A DNA stretch of 64,000 nt, from NCBI GenBank assembly GCA_018401495.1, contig JAGYJX010000015.1, forward strand, positions 1 to 64,000, given 5' to 3'. Position 1 is the first letter of the stretch. Every line of letters starts with the position of its first letter. A program made the translations under genes and the position numbers. The notes beneath the pieces are model-generated. The model was not told the DNA's origin and did no database searches. It saw only the letters and a list, made by a program, of their open reading frames with translations. This DNA comes from Rhodospirillaceae bacterium (GTDB lineage Bacteria; Pseudomonadota; Alphaproteobacteria; Thalassobaculales; Thalassobaculaceae). Shown piece by piece: positions 39,274 through 49,614 of the stretch.

Positions 39274-40644
39274 ATGGACATCGGAACGATCTCGCTCATT
39301 CTCCTCGTCGGCATGCTGGTGCTGCTGGCGATCGGCATGCCGCTCGGCTTCGCCTCCGGCTTCCTGGCCGTGATGGTCCTGTTCCTGAAGTTCGGGCCGG
39401 ATCTGCTGCTCGGGAATTTCGGCACCGGGCCGCTCAACATCCTGGCGCAGCGCATCTACGGGCTGTGCACGGATTACGTGGTGATCTCGGTACCGTTGTT
39501 CATCTTCATGGCGTGCCTGCTGGAACGTTCCGGCATCGCGCGCGACATGTACACCAGCCTCAACGTCTGGCTCAGCCGCACCCGCGGCGGCATCGCCATC
39601 GTGACCGCGATCATGGCGATCGTCATGGCGGCCATGTCGGGCATCATCGGCGGCGAGGTGGTCCTGCTCGGTCTGGTGGCGCTGCCGCAGATGCTGCGGC
39701 TCGGCTACAACCAGAACCTGGCGATCGGCACCATCTGCGCCTCGGGCTCGCTCGGCACCATGATCCCGCCGTCGATCGTGCTGATCATGTACGGGCTGGT
39801 CACCGAGACGTCGATCCAGGCGCTGTTCAAGGCCGCCTTCCTGCCGGGCTTCATCCTGGCCAGTCTCTACATCGTCTACATCATCGTCCGCACCCGCCTG
39901 CACCCGGAGGAGGCGCCGCTGCCCGAAGGCGGCGACGACATCTCGCTCGCCGACAAGATCAAGGCGCTGCCGGGCTTGCTCGCGCCGCTGTTCGTGGTGT
40001 TCGTGGTGCTCGGCTCGATCTACGGCGGCATCACCGGGATAACCGAGGCCGCGGGAATGGGCGCGGTGGCGGTGCTGGTGCTGATCATCATCCGCGGCGA
40101 GTTCAGCTGGATGCTCTGCAAGGACGCGCTGATGCGGACCTTCAAGTCGACCGGCACCATCATCTGGGTGACCTTCGGCGCCACCGCGCTTGCCGGCGCC
40201 TACACCATCGCCGGCGGGCCGACCTACGTCGCCAACATGATCGTCGGCCTGGACATGCCGACCATGGGCGTGCTGCTGATGATGATGGTGATCTTCCTGT
40301 TCCTGGGCTGCGTGATGGACTGGGTCGGCATCGTGCTGCTGGTGATGCCGGTGTTCCTGCCGATCGTGCTCAAGCTGCCGGTGGCGGAACTCGGGTTGAC
40401 CGGCGGTCTGGCGCTGGCGCCCAGCTTCGTGGCGGTGTGGTTCGGCATCCTGTTCTGCGTGAACATGCAGGTCAGCTTCCTGTCGCCGCCGTTCGGGCCG
40501 GCGGCGTTCTACCTGAAGTCGGTGGCGCCGGCGCACATCACCCTGCCGGACATCTTCCGGGGCTTCCTGCCGTTCATCGCCATCCAGATCGTGGTGCTGG
40601 CGCTGGTCCTGCTGGTGCCCGAGGTGACGATGCAACTGCGGTGA
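39274..40644 (+). CDS. dctM: TRAP transporter large permease
   Basis: A 456-residue DctM subunit, the ion-coupled transport channel, with about twelve hydrophobic segments. Typical motifs are [62 protein letters not shown] and [22 protein letters not shown], ending [20 protein letters not shown]. With dctP and dctQ it forms a complete TRAP system, probably sodium-driven carboxylate-type uptake. Confidence 0.94.
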   Translation: MDIGTISLILLVGMLVLLAIGMPLGFASGFLAVMVLFLKFGPDLLLGNFGTGPLNILAQRIYGLCTDYVVISVPLFIFMACLLERSGIARDMYTSLNVWLSRTRGGIAIVTAIMAIVMAAMSGIIGGEVVLLGLVALPQMLRLGYNQNLAIGTICASGSLGTMIPPSIVLIMYGLVTETSIQALFKAAFLPGFILASLYIVYIIVRTRLHPEEAPLPEGGDDISLADKIKALPGLLAPLFVVFVVLGSIYGGITGITEAAGMGAVAVLVLIIIRGEFSWMLCKDALMRTFKSTGTIIWVTFGATALAGAYTIAGGPTYVANMIVGLDMPTMGVLLMMMVIFLFLGCVMDWVGIVLLVMPVFLPIVLKLPVAELGLTGGLALAPSFVAVWFGILFCVNMQVSFLSPPFGPAAFYLKSVAPAHITLPDIFRGFLPFIAIQIVVLALVLLVPEVTMQLR

Positions 40645-40765
40645 CGGCTGCGGGCAGCCCGCAAGTCTTGCCGGGGCGGGGCGCCGCCGGTATAAGGCGC
40701 GCGCTTGGCGGCCCGGCGTTCGGTCGCGGCCGCCGCCCGAACCCCACCGATCGACAGAGAGAGTC

Positions 40766-41188
40766 ATGGCCCTCGAGCGCACCTTCTCCATCATCAAGCC
40801 GGACGCCACCGCCCGGAACCTGACCGGCAAGGTCAACGCCATGATCGAGGCCGCTGGTCTTCGCATCGTCGCCCAGAAGCGGATCCACATGACCCGCGCG
40901 CAGGCCGAGACCTTCTACGCCGTCCACAAGGCGCGCCCGTTCTTCGGGGAACTGGTCGATTTCATGGTCTCCGGCCCGGTCGTGGTTCAGGTTCTCGAGG
41001 GCGAGGGCGCGGTCGCCAAGTACCGCGAAGTCATGGGCGCCACCGACCCGGCGAAGGCCGACGCCGGCACCATCCGCAAGGAGGTCGCGCTGTCGATCGG
41101 CGAGAACACCGTGCACGGTTCCGACGCGCCGGAGACCGCCGCGCTCGAGATCGCGCAGTTCTTCAGCGGCAACGAGATCGTCGGCTGA
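40766..41188 (+). CDS. ndk: Nucleoside diphosphate kinase
   Basis: A 140-residue kinase that equilibrates nucleoside tri- and diphosphates. It starts [21 protein letters not shown], with the catalytic His in [21 protein letters not shown]. The ribosome-binding site is AGAGAGAG. A strong terminator follows at 41246-41274. Confidence 0.97.
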   Translation: MALERTFSIIKPDATARNLTGKVNAMIEAAGLRIVAQKRIHMTRAQAETFYAVHKARPFFGELVDFMVSGPVVVQVLEGEGAVAKYREVMGATDPAKADAGTIRKEVALSIGENTVHGSDAPETAALEIAQFFSGNEIVG

Positions 41189-41245
41189 TCGATCGGCCAG
41201 CCGGTCCGGGATCGCCGGGCCCGCTCACACATGGTTTGACAAACG

Positions 41246-41274
41246 AAAGGCCAGGGGATCGCCCCTGGCCTTTT
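41246..41274 (+). terminator. Intrinsic terminator of ndk
   Basis: The arms AAAGGCCAGGGG (41246-41257) and CCCCTGGCCTTT (41262-41273) enclose a four-base ATCG loop and are followed by TTTTCATTTT. This is the clearest rho-independent terminator in the window. The A-rich left side would also serve transcripts from the minus strand. Confidence 0.9.
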
Positions 41275-41373
41275 CATTTTCGAAGCGCGGGTGCGGCTGG
41301 TGCGGGCCACGCCGGGTTCGCGACCATGCCCGAACAGGGTTCGGGCTGCCGCCGTCGCCCATCCGTCCGGACG

Positions 41374-41508
41374 TCAGGCGACGAACAGGGCCAACAGGAC
41401 GACGATGGCGATGGTGGCCGCGGTGCCGAGCTTCAGGAAGGTGACAAAGCCCTCCCAGATCGCGCGATGCTCACGGGTAAATTCAGGGAAGCGATCCTCG
41501 GCGGCCAT
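41374..41508 (-). CDS. aa3-type cytochrome c oxidase subunit IV (small)
   Basis: A 44-residue protein, easily missed because of its size. It reads MAAEDRFPEFTREHRAIW, continues EGFVTFLKLGTAATIAIVV and ends LLALFVA. An N-terminal acidic segment with an EHxxxWxGF-like motif is followed by one membrane helix. This matches the bacterial aa3-type oxidase subunit IV family (COX4_pro_2), in which a short soluble head of the form ISEHxxTFxGFxK precedes a single helix. The ribosome-binding site AGGAGG lies four bases before the ATG. It is 59 bases downstream of purN on the same strand and may be cotranscribed. The main oxidase subunits are not in the window. Confidence 0.78.
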   Translation of the reverse strand: MAAEDRFPEFTREHRAIWEGFVTFLKLGTAATIAIVVLLALFVA

Positions 41509-41567
41509 GTGCCCTCCTCACGGTATGACGGCGAACTCGAAACCTTATAGCGAAGCCGCCGACGCCC

Positions 41568-42230
41568 TCAAAGTCCTTCCGGACGCGGTGACAACAGCGC
41601 TCCCGAAGCTTCCGTCCCGGTCACCAGGGCACGGTTTCCATCGATCCTGACCCGTCCCTCGGCCAGCCAGGCCAGCGCCGCCGGGTACAGCCGATGCTCC
41701 TGCTCCAGAATGCGCGCGGTCAGGGCGCGCTCGTCGTCGTCGGCCAGCACCGGGACGGCGGCCTGCGCCAGGATGGGGCCGGAATCCAGGTCCGGCGTGA
41801 CGACGTGAACGGTGCAGCCGGCGATGGTTGCGCCGGATTCGATTGCCCGGCGCTGGACGTGCAGGCCGGTGAACGCCGGCAGCAGGGACGGATGGATGTT
41901 CAGGATCCGGTTCGGCCAGCGGTTCACGAATTCCGGCGTGAGGATGCGCATGAAGCCGGCCAGACAGACGATCTCGCAGCCGGCGGCGCGCAGGGCCGCG
42001 TCGATGGCGATCTCGAAGGCGTCGCGGCTGGCGAAGGCGTCGTGAGCGATCACCGTCGCCGGTACGCCGGCGTCACGCGCCCGCTGCAAGCCGTAGGCAT
42101 CGGCCCGGTTGGAGATCACCACCGAGATCTCCGCCGGGTAGGCGGGGTCGGCGGCGGCGTCGAGCAGGGCCTGCAGATTGCTGCCGCGGCCGGAGATCAG
42201 GACGCCGACACGGCGGCGTACACCGATCAT
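41568..42230 (-). CDS. purN: Phosphoribosylglycinamide formyltransferase
   Basis: A 220-residue enzyme of purine synthesis that formylates GAR with 10-formyl-THF. Motifs: [19 protein letters not shown], the catalytic [20 protein letters not shown] with Asn and His, and [19 protein letters not shown] with the Asp. The start overlaps the purM stop by 4 bases, so the pair is translationally coupled. Confidence 0.96.
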   Translation of the reverse strand: MIGVRRRVGVLISGRGSNLQALLDAAADPAYPAEISVVISNRADAYGLQRARDAGVPATVIAHDAFASRDAFEIAIDAALRAAGCEIVCLAGFMRILTPEFVNRWPNRILNIHPSLLPAFTGLHVQRRAIESGATIAGCTVHVVTPDLDSGPILAQAAVPVLADDDERALTARILEQEHRLYPAALAWLAEGRVRIDGNRALVTGTEASGALLSPRPEGL

Positions 42231-43306
42231 GCCAGCCAGGCCGCCGACAGTCCGTCGAAGACGACGGCATCGGCCTCGCGGGCTTCGATCCGGCCGACGG
42301 TGAACGGTGCTTCGCCTGCCGCGGTCAGCTTGGCTGCAACGGCCTCCGCACGCCCTGGCTCGACCACGACCAGCATGCCCAGGCCACAGTTGAACGTCCG
42401 CAGCATCTCCCGGGGCTCGACGCCGCCGGTCTGCGCAAGCCAGCGGAACACCGCGGGCAGGCGCCAGGCTGCCAGATCCAGCCGCATCGCCAGGTCGTCA
42501 CCGAAAACCCGCGGCGGGTTCTCGACGAGGCCGCCGCCAGTGATGTGGGCGAGGGCGCTGACACCGCCGCCGGCGATCGCGGCCAGGCAGGCGCGCACGT
42601 ATATCCGCGTCGGCTCCAGCAGGGCGTCGGCGAGCCTTCGGTCGGCGGCAAACGGGGCGGGGGCGTCCCAGGCCAGTCCGCTGCGCTCGACGATACGGCG
42701 CACCAGCGAAAAGCCGTTGGAGTGGACGCCGGACGACGCCAGTCCGAGCACCACGTCGCCTTCCCGGACACGATCCCGTGTGAGGATCCGCGAGCGCTCG
42801 GCGGCGCCGACCGCGAAACCGGCGAGATCGTAGTCGCCGGCGCGGTACATGCCCGGCATCTCGGCGGTCTCGCCGCCGATCAGCGCGCAACCGGCTTCCC
42901 GGCAGCCGGCCGCGATGCCGGCAACCACGTCGCGCGCGACCGCGACCTCGAGTTTGCCGGTGGCGTAGTAGTCGAGGAACATCAGGGGTTCGGCACCCTG
43001 CACGACCAGATCGTTGACGCACATCGCCACCAGATCGATGCCGACGCCGTCGTGGCGGCCGGCTTCGATCGCCACCCGCAGCTTGGTGCCGACACCGTCG
43101 GTGGCGGCGACCAGAATGGGATCCTGAAAGCCGGCGGCCCTGAGATCGAAAAGGCCACCGAAACCGCCGAGGTCGGCGTCCGCGCCGGGTCGTCGTGTCG
43201 AGGCGGCGAGCGGCTTGATGGCGTCGACCAACGCCTCGCCGGCGTCGATGTCGACACCGGCGTCACGATAGGTCAGCGGAAGGTTTGGACGATCGGGAGC
43301 GCTTAT
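42227..43306 (-). CDS. purM: Phosphoribosylformylglycinamidine cyclo-ligase (apparent ATA start)
   Basis: AIR synthetase of purine synthesis. The core is typical: [58 protein letters not shown] and [17 protein letters not shown] at 43231 would remove the normal N-terminus. The frame continues upstream as [19 protein letters not shown], ending at an ATA codon (43304-43306) placed five bases after GGAGG. The start is therefore either a rare ATA or an ATG with one base miscalled. The full length would be 359 residues. It is divergent from the DUF2066 gene. Confidence 0.92.
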   Translation of the reverse strand: MSAPDRPNLPLTYRDAGVDIDAGEALVDAIKPLAASTRRPGADADLGGFGGLFDLRAAGFQDPILVAATDGVGTKLRVAIEAGRHDGVGIDLVAMCVNDLVVQGAEPLMFLDYYATGKLEVAVARDVVAGIAAGCREAGCALIGGETAEMPGMYRAGDYDLAGFAVGAAERSRILTRDRVREGDVVLGLASSGVHSNGFSLVRRIVERSGLAWDAPAPFAADRRLADALLEPTRIYVRACLAAIAGGGVSALAHITGGGLVENPPRVFGDDLAMRLDLAAWRLPAVFRWLAQTGGVEPREMLRTFNCGLGMLVVVEPGRAEAVAAKLTAAGEAPFTVGRIEAREADAVVFDGLSAAWLA

Positions 43307-43428
43307 GGTGTCCTCCGCCGGGCTGCGGTATAAGGCCGGGCTGTCGGGCGGTGCCTTGCTGTCGCCCGGATCGCGGTTTATGCCGTGGTGCCGACGCTCC
43401 CCGCAAGCGGCAAGTGGGCCGAACGATC

Positions 43429-44681
43429 ATGAGCGATACCTTGAGGCACGATCTTCCAGCGCTCCTGCGCGCGCTGATGCTGGTCGCGGCTCTGGCCCTG
43501 CTGCCGGCGGTCGCCGGCGGCGGCGGCGGATCCCGACCTGTTCACGGTTCGTGGCGTGCGGGTCGACGCCACCGCCGAGACCGCGCCGGCGGCGCGCGAT
43601 CGCGCGATCGCGGAGGGCCGCCGACTGGCGTTCCGCCGCTTGGTCGAGCGGCTCGTGCCGGCATCCCAGGCCCGCTCGATCGCCGAGCCCACCGATGCGG
43701 AACTGCAGCGTCTGGTCCAGGGCTTCGAGGTCGCCGACGAACGCGCTTCGTCGGTCCGCTGGATCGCCGACCTCACCGTCGCGTTCGACCCGTCAGCAAC
43801 GCGCGCCCGCCTGCGGGCCGCCGGTGTCCCGTACGCCGAGACGCGAAGCCTGCCGGTGCTGGTTATCCCGCTCTACGAGACCGGCGGCGAGACGGTGCTC
43901 TGGAAAGAGCCCAACGACTGGCGGACCGCGTGGTACGACTTGCCGCCCCAGGGCGGGCTGGTGCCGTTCGTGGTGCCGTACGGTGACGTCACCGACATCC
44001 GCGATCTGCCGCCGGACCTGGCGATCGCCGGCGATCTGAAGGCGTTGACGAACATCGCCGAGCGCTATGGTGCCCGCGACGCGATCGTCGCCCGGGCCCG
44101 GCCGCGCGCCGGCGGCGTGGTCGAACTCTCGGTGCAAAGGCTGGGCCCGAGCGGCACCGACCGAACCCTGGTGGAAAGCGTCGCCGGTGCCGAGGGTCTC
44201 GACGCGTCGGAGCGGTTGCAGCCGGCGGTGCTCAAGACCGTCGCGATGGTCGAGGAGGCGTGGAAGCAGGACAACCTGATCCGCCCCGGCTTCGAGACCC
44301 GGGTCTCGGCGACGGTTCCGATCGACTCGATGAAGCGCTGGCTGACCGTGCGCGAGGCTCTCGACGGCCTGTCGATCGTCGCCCGGTACCAAGTCATCCA
44401 ACTGACGCGCCGCGAGGCGCTGGTCGACGTCTGGGTCAACGGCGACCCCGAGCAGTTTCGGACCGCGCTGGCCCAGCGCGATCTCGAACTGATCCCCGGG
44501 GCCGGCGACTACATCCTGAAGGGGCGGGGGCAGGCGATGCCCGATCCGCTGCCGACGGTGGTTGTTCCTGATCCGGGACTCGACCTACTCGCCGGCACCG
44601 GCCTACGGCACATCCGGCACGATCGTTGTCGACCCGGCTGCCGTGCCGCCGCCGACGATACCCGCGCCCGCCACGCAGTGA
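43429..44681 (+). CDS. DUF2066 domain-containing periplasmic/secreted protein (two frameshifts)
   Basis: A protein of about 416 residues. The N-terminus is a signal peptide (LRHDLPALLRALMLVAALALLPAVA). The mature part starts ADPDLFTVRGVRVDATAETA after one base is removed from the GGC run near 43510-43525. The DUF2066 body includes GRRLAFRRLVERLVPASQA, SLPVLVIPLYETGGETVLWKEP and LTNIAERYGARDAIVARA. Near 44575 a second shift restores a Pro-rich end (SPAPAYGTSGTIVVDPAAVPPP) with TGA at 44679-44681. The function is unknown. The gene is regularly found between purM and an AI-2E transporter in this bacterial group. Confidence 0.82.
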
Positions 44682-44696
44682 CCGGGCGATCGTGCC

Positions 44697-45791
44697 ATGA
44701 CCCGCCGCGAGCGGGGTCTGTTCTGGGGCGTGCTGGCTGGCGGTGGTCATGCTCGGCGCTGTACGCGCTTCGCGACGTGCTGGTCCCGTTCGTCGCCGGA
44801 ATGGCCGTCGCCTACCTGCTCGATCCCGTGGTCGACCGGCTGGAGCGGATCAGGATCGGCCGTGGCCTCGCCACCTTCCTGGTGCTTCTGGGCTTCTTTG
44901 CCGTCGCGCTCGGTCTGCTGCTGCTGCTCATTCCGCTGCTGCAGAGTCAGGTGGAGAAGCTTGCCAGCACGCTGCCGGGCTATATCGAGATGGCGCGCGA
45001 GCGGCTCGGCCCGCTGCTCTCCAGCCTTGGCGAGGGCGTCGATCCGAAAGAGATCCTCGAGAAGGTGACCGGCATGACCGGCGACCTGATGAGTTGGGTC
45101 GGGGATCTGGCTGGCCGGCTGATCAGCGGCGGCTTCCTGATCGCCAACCTGCTGTCCCTGCTGGTGATCACCCCGATCGTGTCGTTCTATCTGCTGCGCG
45201 ACTGGGACCGCATCGTGGCGACGGTCGATTCGTGGCTGCCTTACGAGCAGGCCCCCTCCATCCGGGTGCAGGCGGCGGAGGTCGACCGGACGTTGGCGGC
45301 GTTCGTCCGCGGCCAGGGAACCGTGTGCCTGATCCTCGGGGTGTTCTACGCCACCGGCCTGACCCTGGCCGGGCTGGATTTCGGGCTGGTGATCGGCCTG
45401 TTCTCCGGCCTCATCTCGTTCGTGCCGTTCGTCGGCGCGCTGCTCGGCGGCGTGCTCAGCGTCGGGCTGGCGCTCGCCCAGTTCGACAGCTGGACGCCGA
45501 TCGCGATCGTTGCCGGCGTGTTCGTCGCCGGCCAGGTGATCGAGGGCAACTTCCTCACCCCCAACATGGTGGGCGACGCGGTCGGCCTGCACCCGGTCTG
45601 GGTGATCTTCGCGCTGCTCGCCGGCGGGACGCTGTTCGGGTTCGTCGGGGTCCTGTTGGCGGTTCCGGCGGCCGCCGTGATCGGCGTTCTGACGCGGTTC
45701 GCGTTGACCCAGTACCTCAGCAGTTCGCTGCACCGAAAGGGCGCGGCCGGAGCAGCCGGCGGCGGTCGGCGACGAGACCCCGCGGACCTGA
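44697..45791 (+). CDS. AI-2E family transporter / PerM-like permease (three frameshifts)
   Basis: A polytopic protein of about 364 residues. It starts MTRRERGLFWGVL at 44697. Two shifts, near 44735 and 44758, lead into YALRDVLVPFVAGMAVAYLLDPVVDRLERI. The membrane core has LLSLLVITPIVSFYLLRDWD, GLVIGLFSGLISFVPFVGALL and EGNFLTPNMVGDAVGLHPVWV, diagnostic of the family. Near 45754 an extra G (ggag for gag) hides the true end, HRKGAAEQPAAVGDETPRT with TGA at 45789-45791. Family members export AI-2 or exchange ions; the substrate here is unknown. Confidence 0.87.
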
Positions 45792-45796
45792 CGCCG

Positions 45797-46487
45797 ATGG
45801 CGCCCAGCCAGTTGATTCTCGAGCTCGGCAATCGCCCGGCATACCAGCGCAGCGATTTCCTGGTGTCGGCCTGCAACGCCGACGCCGCGGCCTGGATCGA
45901 CCGCTGGCCGGACTGGCCGACGCCCCTGCGAGGGCTGGCGATCGTCGGGCCGCCGCAATGCGGCAAGACCCATCTGGGGGCGGTGTGGCGGCGTTCGAGC
46001 GGAGCGGCGGCGCTGGACGCCGCGCGCGCTGACGGTTGACGGCGTGCCGGACGCGCTGGCTGCGGCAACCCACGCGGTGGTCGACGACTTGACCCGATTG
46101 CGGTGTCCCCAGGCCCTGCTGCACCTCTACAACACGGTGGCGGAACGCCGCGGTTCTGTGCTTATCCTGTCCCGCACGGCACCGGCCCGCCTCGACGTGG
46201 GGCTGCCGGACTTGGCCTCGCGCCTTGCGACGCTGCCGGTTGCCGCGGTCGGCGCCCCTGACGAGGATCTCCTGGCCGGTGTCCTGGCCAAGCATTTCGC
46301 GGATCGACAGGTTGCCGTTCGCGACGAGGTGGTCGCCTATATGGTGACGCGCATGGAACGGTCCTTCGCGGCCGCGCACCGGCTGGTCGATCGCATCGAC
46401 CGCCTGGCGCTCGCCGAGGGACGCAGGGTCGATCGGGCGCTGGCCAAGCGGGCGCTCGCCGATGACGAAACCGATCGAGGGGAGTGA
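45797..46487 (+). CDS. hdaA: DnaA-related regulatory protein HdaA (one frameshift)
   Basis: A DnaA/Hda-like AAA+ protein of about 230 residues. The N-terminus PSQLILELGNRPAYQRSDFLV is characteristic of Hda/HdaA, followed by the Walker A GPPQCGKTHLGAVW. After a shift in the GC-repeat near 46020-46030 it continues ALTVDGVPDALAAATHAVVDDL (Walker B region), LILSRTAPARLDVGLPDLASRL and a C-terminal lid. HdaA works with the sliding clamp to stimulate DnaA-ATP hydrolysis and prevent re-initiation. In alphaproteobacteria it lies upstream of ppk, as here apart from an inserted SDR gene. Confidence 0.85.
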
Positions 46488-46493
46488 CGCCGC

Positions 46494-47272
46494 ATGGATC
46501 TCGGGTTGAAGGGCAGGAAGGCGATCGTCTGCGCCGCCAGCAAAGGATTGGGCAAGGGCTGCGCCATGGCGCTCGGGCGCGAGGGTGTCGACCTCGTGAT
46601 CAACGCCCGCACCAAGGCGACCCTGGACGCGGCGGCCGAAGAGATTAGGGCTGCAACGGGAGCCAAGGTAACGGCGGTCGCCTGCGACATCACGACCCCC
46701 GAAGGCCGCGCCGAGGTGCTGGCCGCCGCCGGGCCGATCGACATCCTGATCAACAACGCTGGCGGACCGCCGCCGGGCAATTTCCGCGACTGGTCGATCG
46801 AAGACTGGCAGAAGGCGCTGAACGCCAACATGCTGACGGCCATCGAACTGATCCGCCTGACGGTCGACGGCATGATCGAGCGGAAGTTCGGCCGGATCGT
46901 GAACATCACCTCGGGCGCGGTGAAGGCTCCGATCCCGGTTCTCGGGTTGTCGAACGGTGCGCGAACCGGTCTGACCGGCTTCGTTGCCGGAGTGGCGCGC
47001 GAGACCGTCCGTCACAACGTGACGATCAACGGTCTCCTGCCGGGACCGTTCGACACCGACCGCCTGCGTGGCAACATGAAGCTGCAGGCTGACAAGGCCG
47101 GTATCCCCTACGAGACCTATGCCCAGCAGCAGGCCGAGAAGAACCCGGCCGGCCGGTTCGGAACCGCGGACGAGTTCGGGGCAGCCTGCGCCTTCCTGTG
47201 CAGCGCCCACGCCGGCTTCATAACCGGCCAGAACCTGTTGATGGACGGCGGGGCGTTTCCGGCACGCTCTGA
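46494..47272 (+). CDS. SDR family oxidoreductase (3-oxoacyl-ACP reductase-like; frameshift at the 3' end)
   Basis: An SDR of about 259 residues. The cofactor motif is [18 protein letters not shown], a variant lacking the usual TG, followed by [44 protein letters not shown] and [13 protein letters not shown]. The active-site Tyr of YxxxK is replaced: the position reads SNGARTG, as in a known atypical SDR group. One missing base near 47257-47261 hides the expected end AFPGTL and TGA (47270-47272). It begins 7 bases after hdaA. The substrate is unknown, and with a non-canonical active site it may not be a typical reductase. Confidence 0.85.
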
Positions 47273-47370
47273 AGGGCGCGGCCGGATTGTCATGCGGCTG
47301 TCACGGACGGCGGGTAAACCCCGAATCGACAGACGCCGTGCCAGCGCGTCGGACGACGCAGGAGGCCACC

Positions 47371-49612
47371 GTGACCGACGCGAGCATCAGGGCCGGGGCG
47401 CCCATCGAACCGCCCCGCAAGGGGGGCAAGTCCCCGCGGCAGCGGGTGGCGGAGTCCCGGCCGCCGTCCGACGCGGCGGCGCCGCCGCCGACTCCGGCGC
47501 CGATCGGGCTGGACAACCCGCGTCGGCTGTTCAACCGCGAGATCTCATGGCTGGCGTTCAATCGGCGGGTGCTGGAGGAGTCGAACAACCCGGGTAATGC
47601 CCTGCTTGAACGACTGCGGTTCGTGGCAATCTCGGCGTCGAACCTGGACGAGTTCTACATGGTTCGGGTGGCCGGGCTGAAGGGCATGGTCGCGGCCGGG
47701 ATCACGGCCGCCAGCGACGATGGCCTGACGCCGGTTCAGCAACTCGCGGCCATCGCCGAGGACGCCGCCCGGTTGATGAGCGACCAGCAACTGGCCCTGC
47801 GGTCCCTGCGCGGCGCCCTGAAGGATGCCGGTTTTCATCTGGTCGATGGCAGCGAGCTTGGTCCCGACGACCTGGTCTGGCTCGCCAACCATTTCAGCGA
47901 GCAGATCTACCCGGTCCTGACGCCGCTGGCGATCGACCCGGCGCACCCGTTCCCGTTCGTGCCGAACAAGGGCATCTGTCTGGCCATGCAATTGCGGGCC
48001 GCGTCCGGCGGCCATGAGATGCAGGGCCTGGTCCAGCTTCCCCAGCAGATCGGGCGGTTCGTGCGCCTGCCGGGCGACACGATCCGCTTCGTGCCCATCG
48101 AGCAGGTGATCCTGCTGTTCGTCGACCGGTTGTTTCCGCACTACCACGTCCGGGGTCAGGGCGTGTTTCGGGTGATCCGCGACAGCGAGATGGAGATCGA
48201 CGAGGAGGCCGAGGACCTGGTGCTCTCGTTCGAGACGGCGCTGAAGGCACGGCGACGGGGCAACGTGATCCGTCTGGCGGTCGATCTGGCGATGCCGGCT
48301 CCGTTGCAGCACCTGGTCATCGACGAGTTGAAGGTCCCGCCGGAGGACGTGTTCGCGCTCGAGCAGATGGTCGGCTTGGCCGACCTGTCCCAGCTGATCG
48401 TCTCGGAGCGCCCGGATCTGCTCTGGCCTCCGTTCAACGCGCGGTTTCCGGAACGCATCCGTGACTTCGGCGGCGACTGCTTTGCCGCCATCCGCACCAA
48501 GGACATCATCGTCCACCACCCCTACGAGAGCTTCGACGTCGTCGTCCAGTTCCTGCGCCAGGCGGCATCGGACCCCTCGGTCATCGCCATCAAGCAGACC
48601 CTGTACCGGACCTCCAAGGACAGCCCGATCGTCAAGGCGCTGATCGAGGCGGCCGAGGCCGGCAAGTCGGTCACCGCCATGGTCGAGATCAAGGCTCGCT
48701 TCGACGAGGAGGCGAACATCCGCCTGTCACGCGATCTGGAGCGGGCCGGCGTGCAGGTGGTGTACGGCTTCATGAACCTGAAGACCCACGCCAAGGTGTC
48801 TCTGGTGGTTCGTCGCGAGGGCAGCGGCCTGCGCAACTACGTGCATTTCGGGACCGGCAACTACCACCCGATCACCGCCAAGATCTACACCGACCTGTCG
48901 TTCTTCACCTGCGACCCGGCGCTGTGCCGCGACGCTTCGCGGATGTTCAACTACATGACGGGTTACGCCACGCCGGAAGCGATGGAGAAGCTGGCGATCT
49001 CGCCGCTCAGCTTGCAGAGCAGCATCATCGAGGGTATCCGCGCCGAAATCGAGCACGCCAGGGCGGGGCGGCCGGCGGCGGTGTGGGCAAAGATGAACCA
49101 GTTGGTCGATCCCGGCATCATCGATGCGCTGTATCGGGCCAGCCAGGAGGGCGTTCAGGTCGACCTGGTGATCCGCGGCATCTGTTGCCTGCGGCCGGGC
49201 GTGCCCGGATTGTCTGAAACCATCCGGGTGAAGTCGATCGTCGGGCGGTTCCTCGAGCACTCGCGCATCGTCGTGTTTGGCGACGGTCACAAGCTTCCGT
49301 CCGACAAGGCGAAGGTTTACATCTCCTCGGCAGACTGGATGCAGCGCAACCTGTTCCGCCGGGTCGAGCATCTCGTCCCGATCGAGAACCCGACCGTGCA
49401 CCGCCAGGTGCTCGACCAGATCATGGTGGCGAACCTGAAGGACCGGACCAACAGCTGGGTCCTCGACGGCGATGGCCGGTACCACCGGGTGCCGCATTCG
49501 GACGACGATTTCTCGGCTCACACCTACTTCATGACCAACCCCAGCCTGTCCGGGCGCGGCAGCGCGCTCGGCGCGGCGGGGACGCCCCCGGACATTGCGC
49601 GAGGGCGAGTGA
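47371..49612 (+). CDS. ppk1: Polyphosphate kinase 1 (frameshift at the 3' end)
   Basis: A PPK1 of about 746 residues that makes polyphosphate from ATP. After a Pro/Ala-rich N-terminal extension the domains are in order: N ([23 protein letters not shown]), head, and two PLD-like C domains. The phosphorylated His is in [19 protein letters not shown]; a second His lies in [19 protein letters not shown]. The start is GTG at 47371 with AGGAGG five bases upstream. The frame runs on into ppx, but removing one G near 49589 gives TPPTLREGE and TGA at 49610-49612, the usual PPK1 end, so the apparent fusion is probably an artefact. Confidence 0.94.
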
Positions 49613-49614
49613 GC

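Noticed and set aside
40651..40665. Short GC hairpin after dctM as terminator
   Set aside because: It has only a seven-base stem with a one-base loop and no T-run.
39247..40890. 547-codon minus-strand frame
   Set aside because: It is antisense to the dctM permease; the His/Asp/Gln-rich sequence is the mirror of hydrophobic codons.
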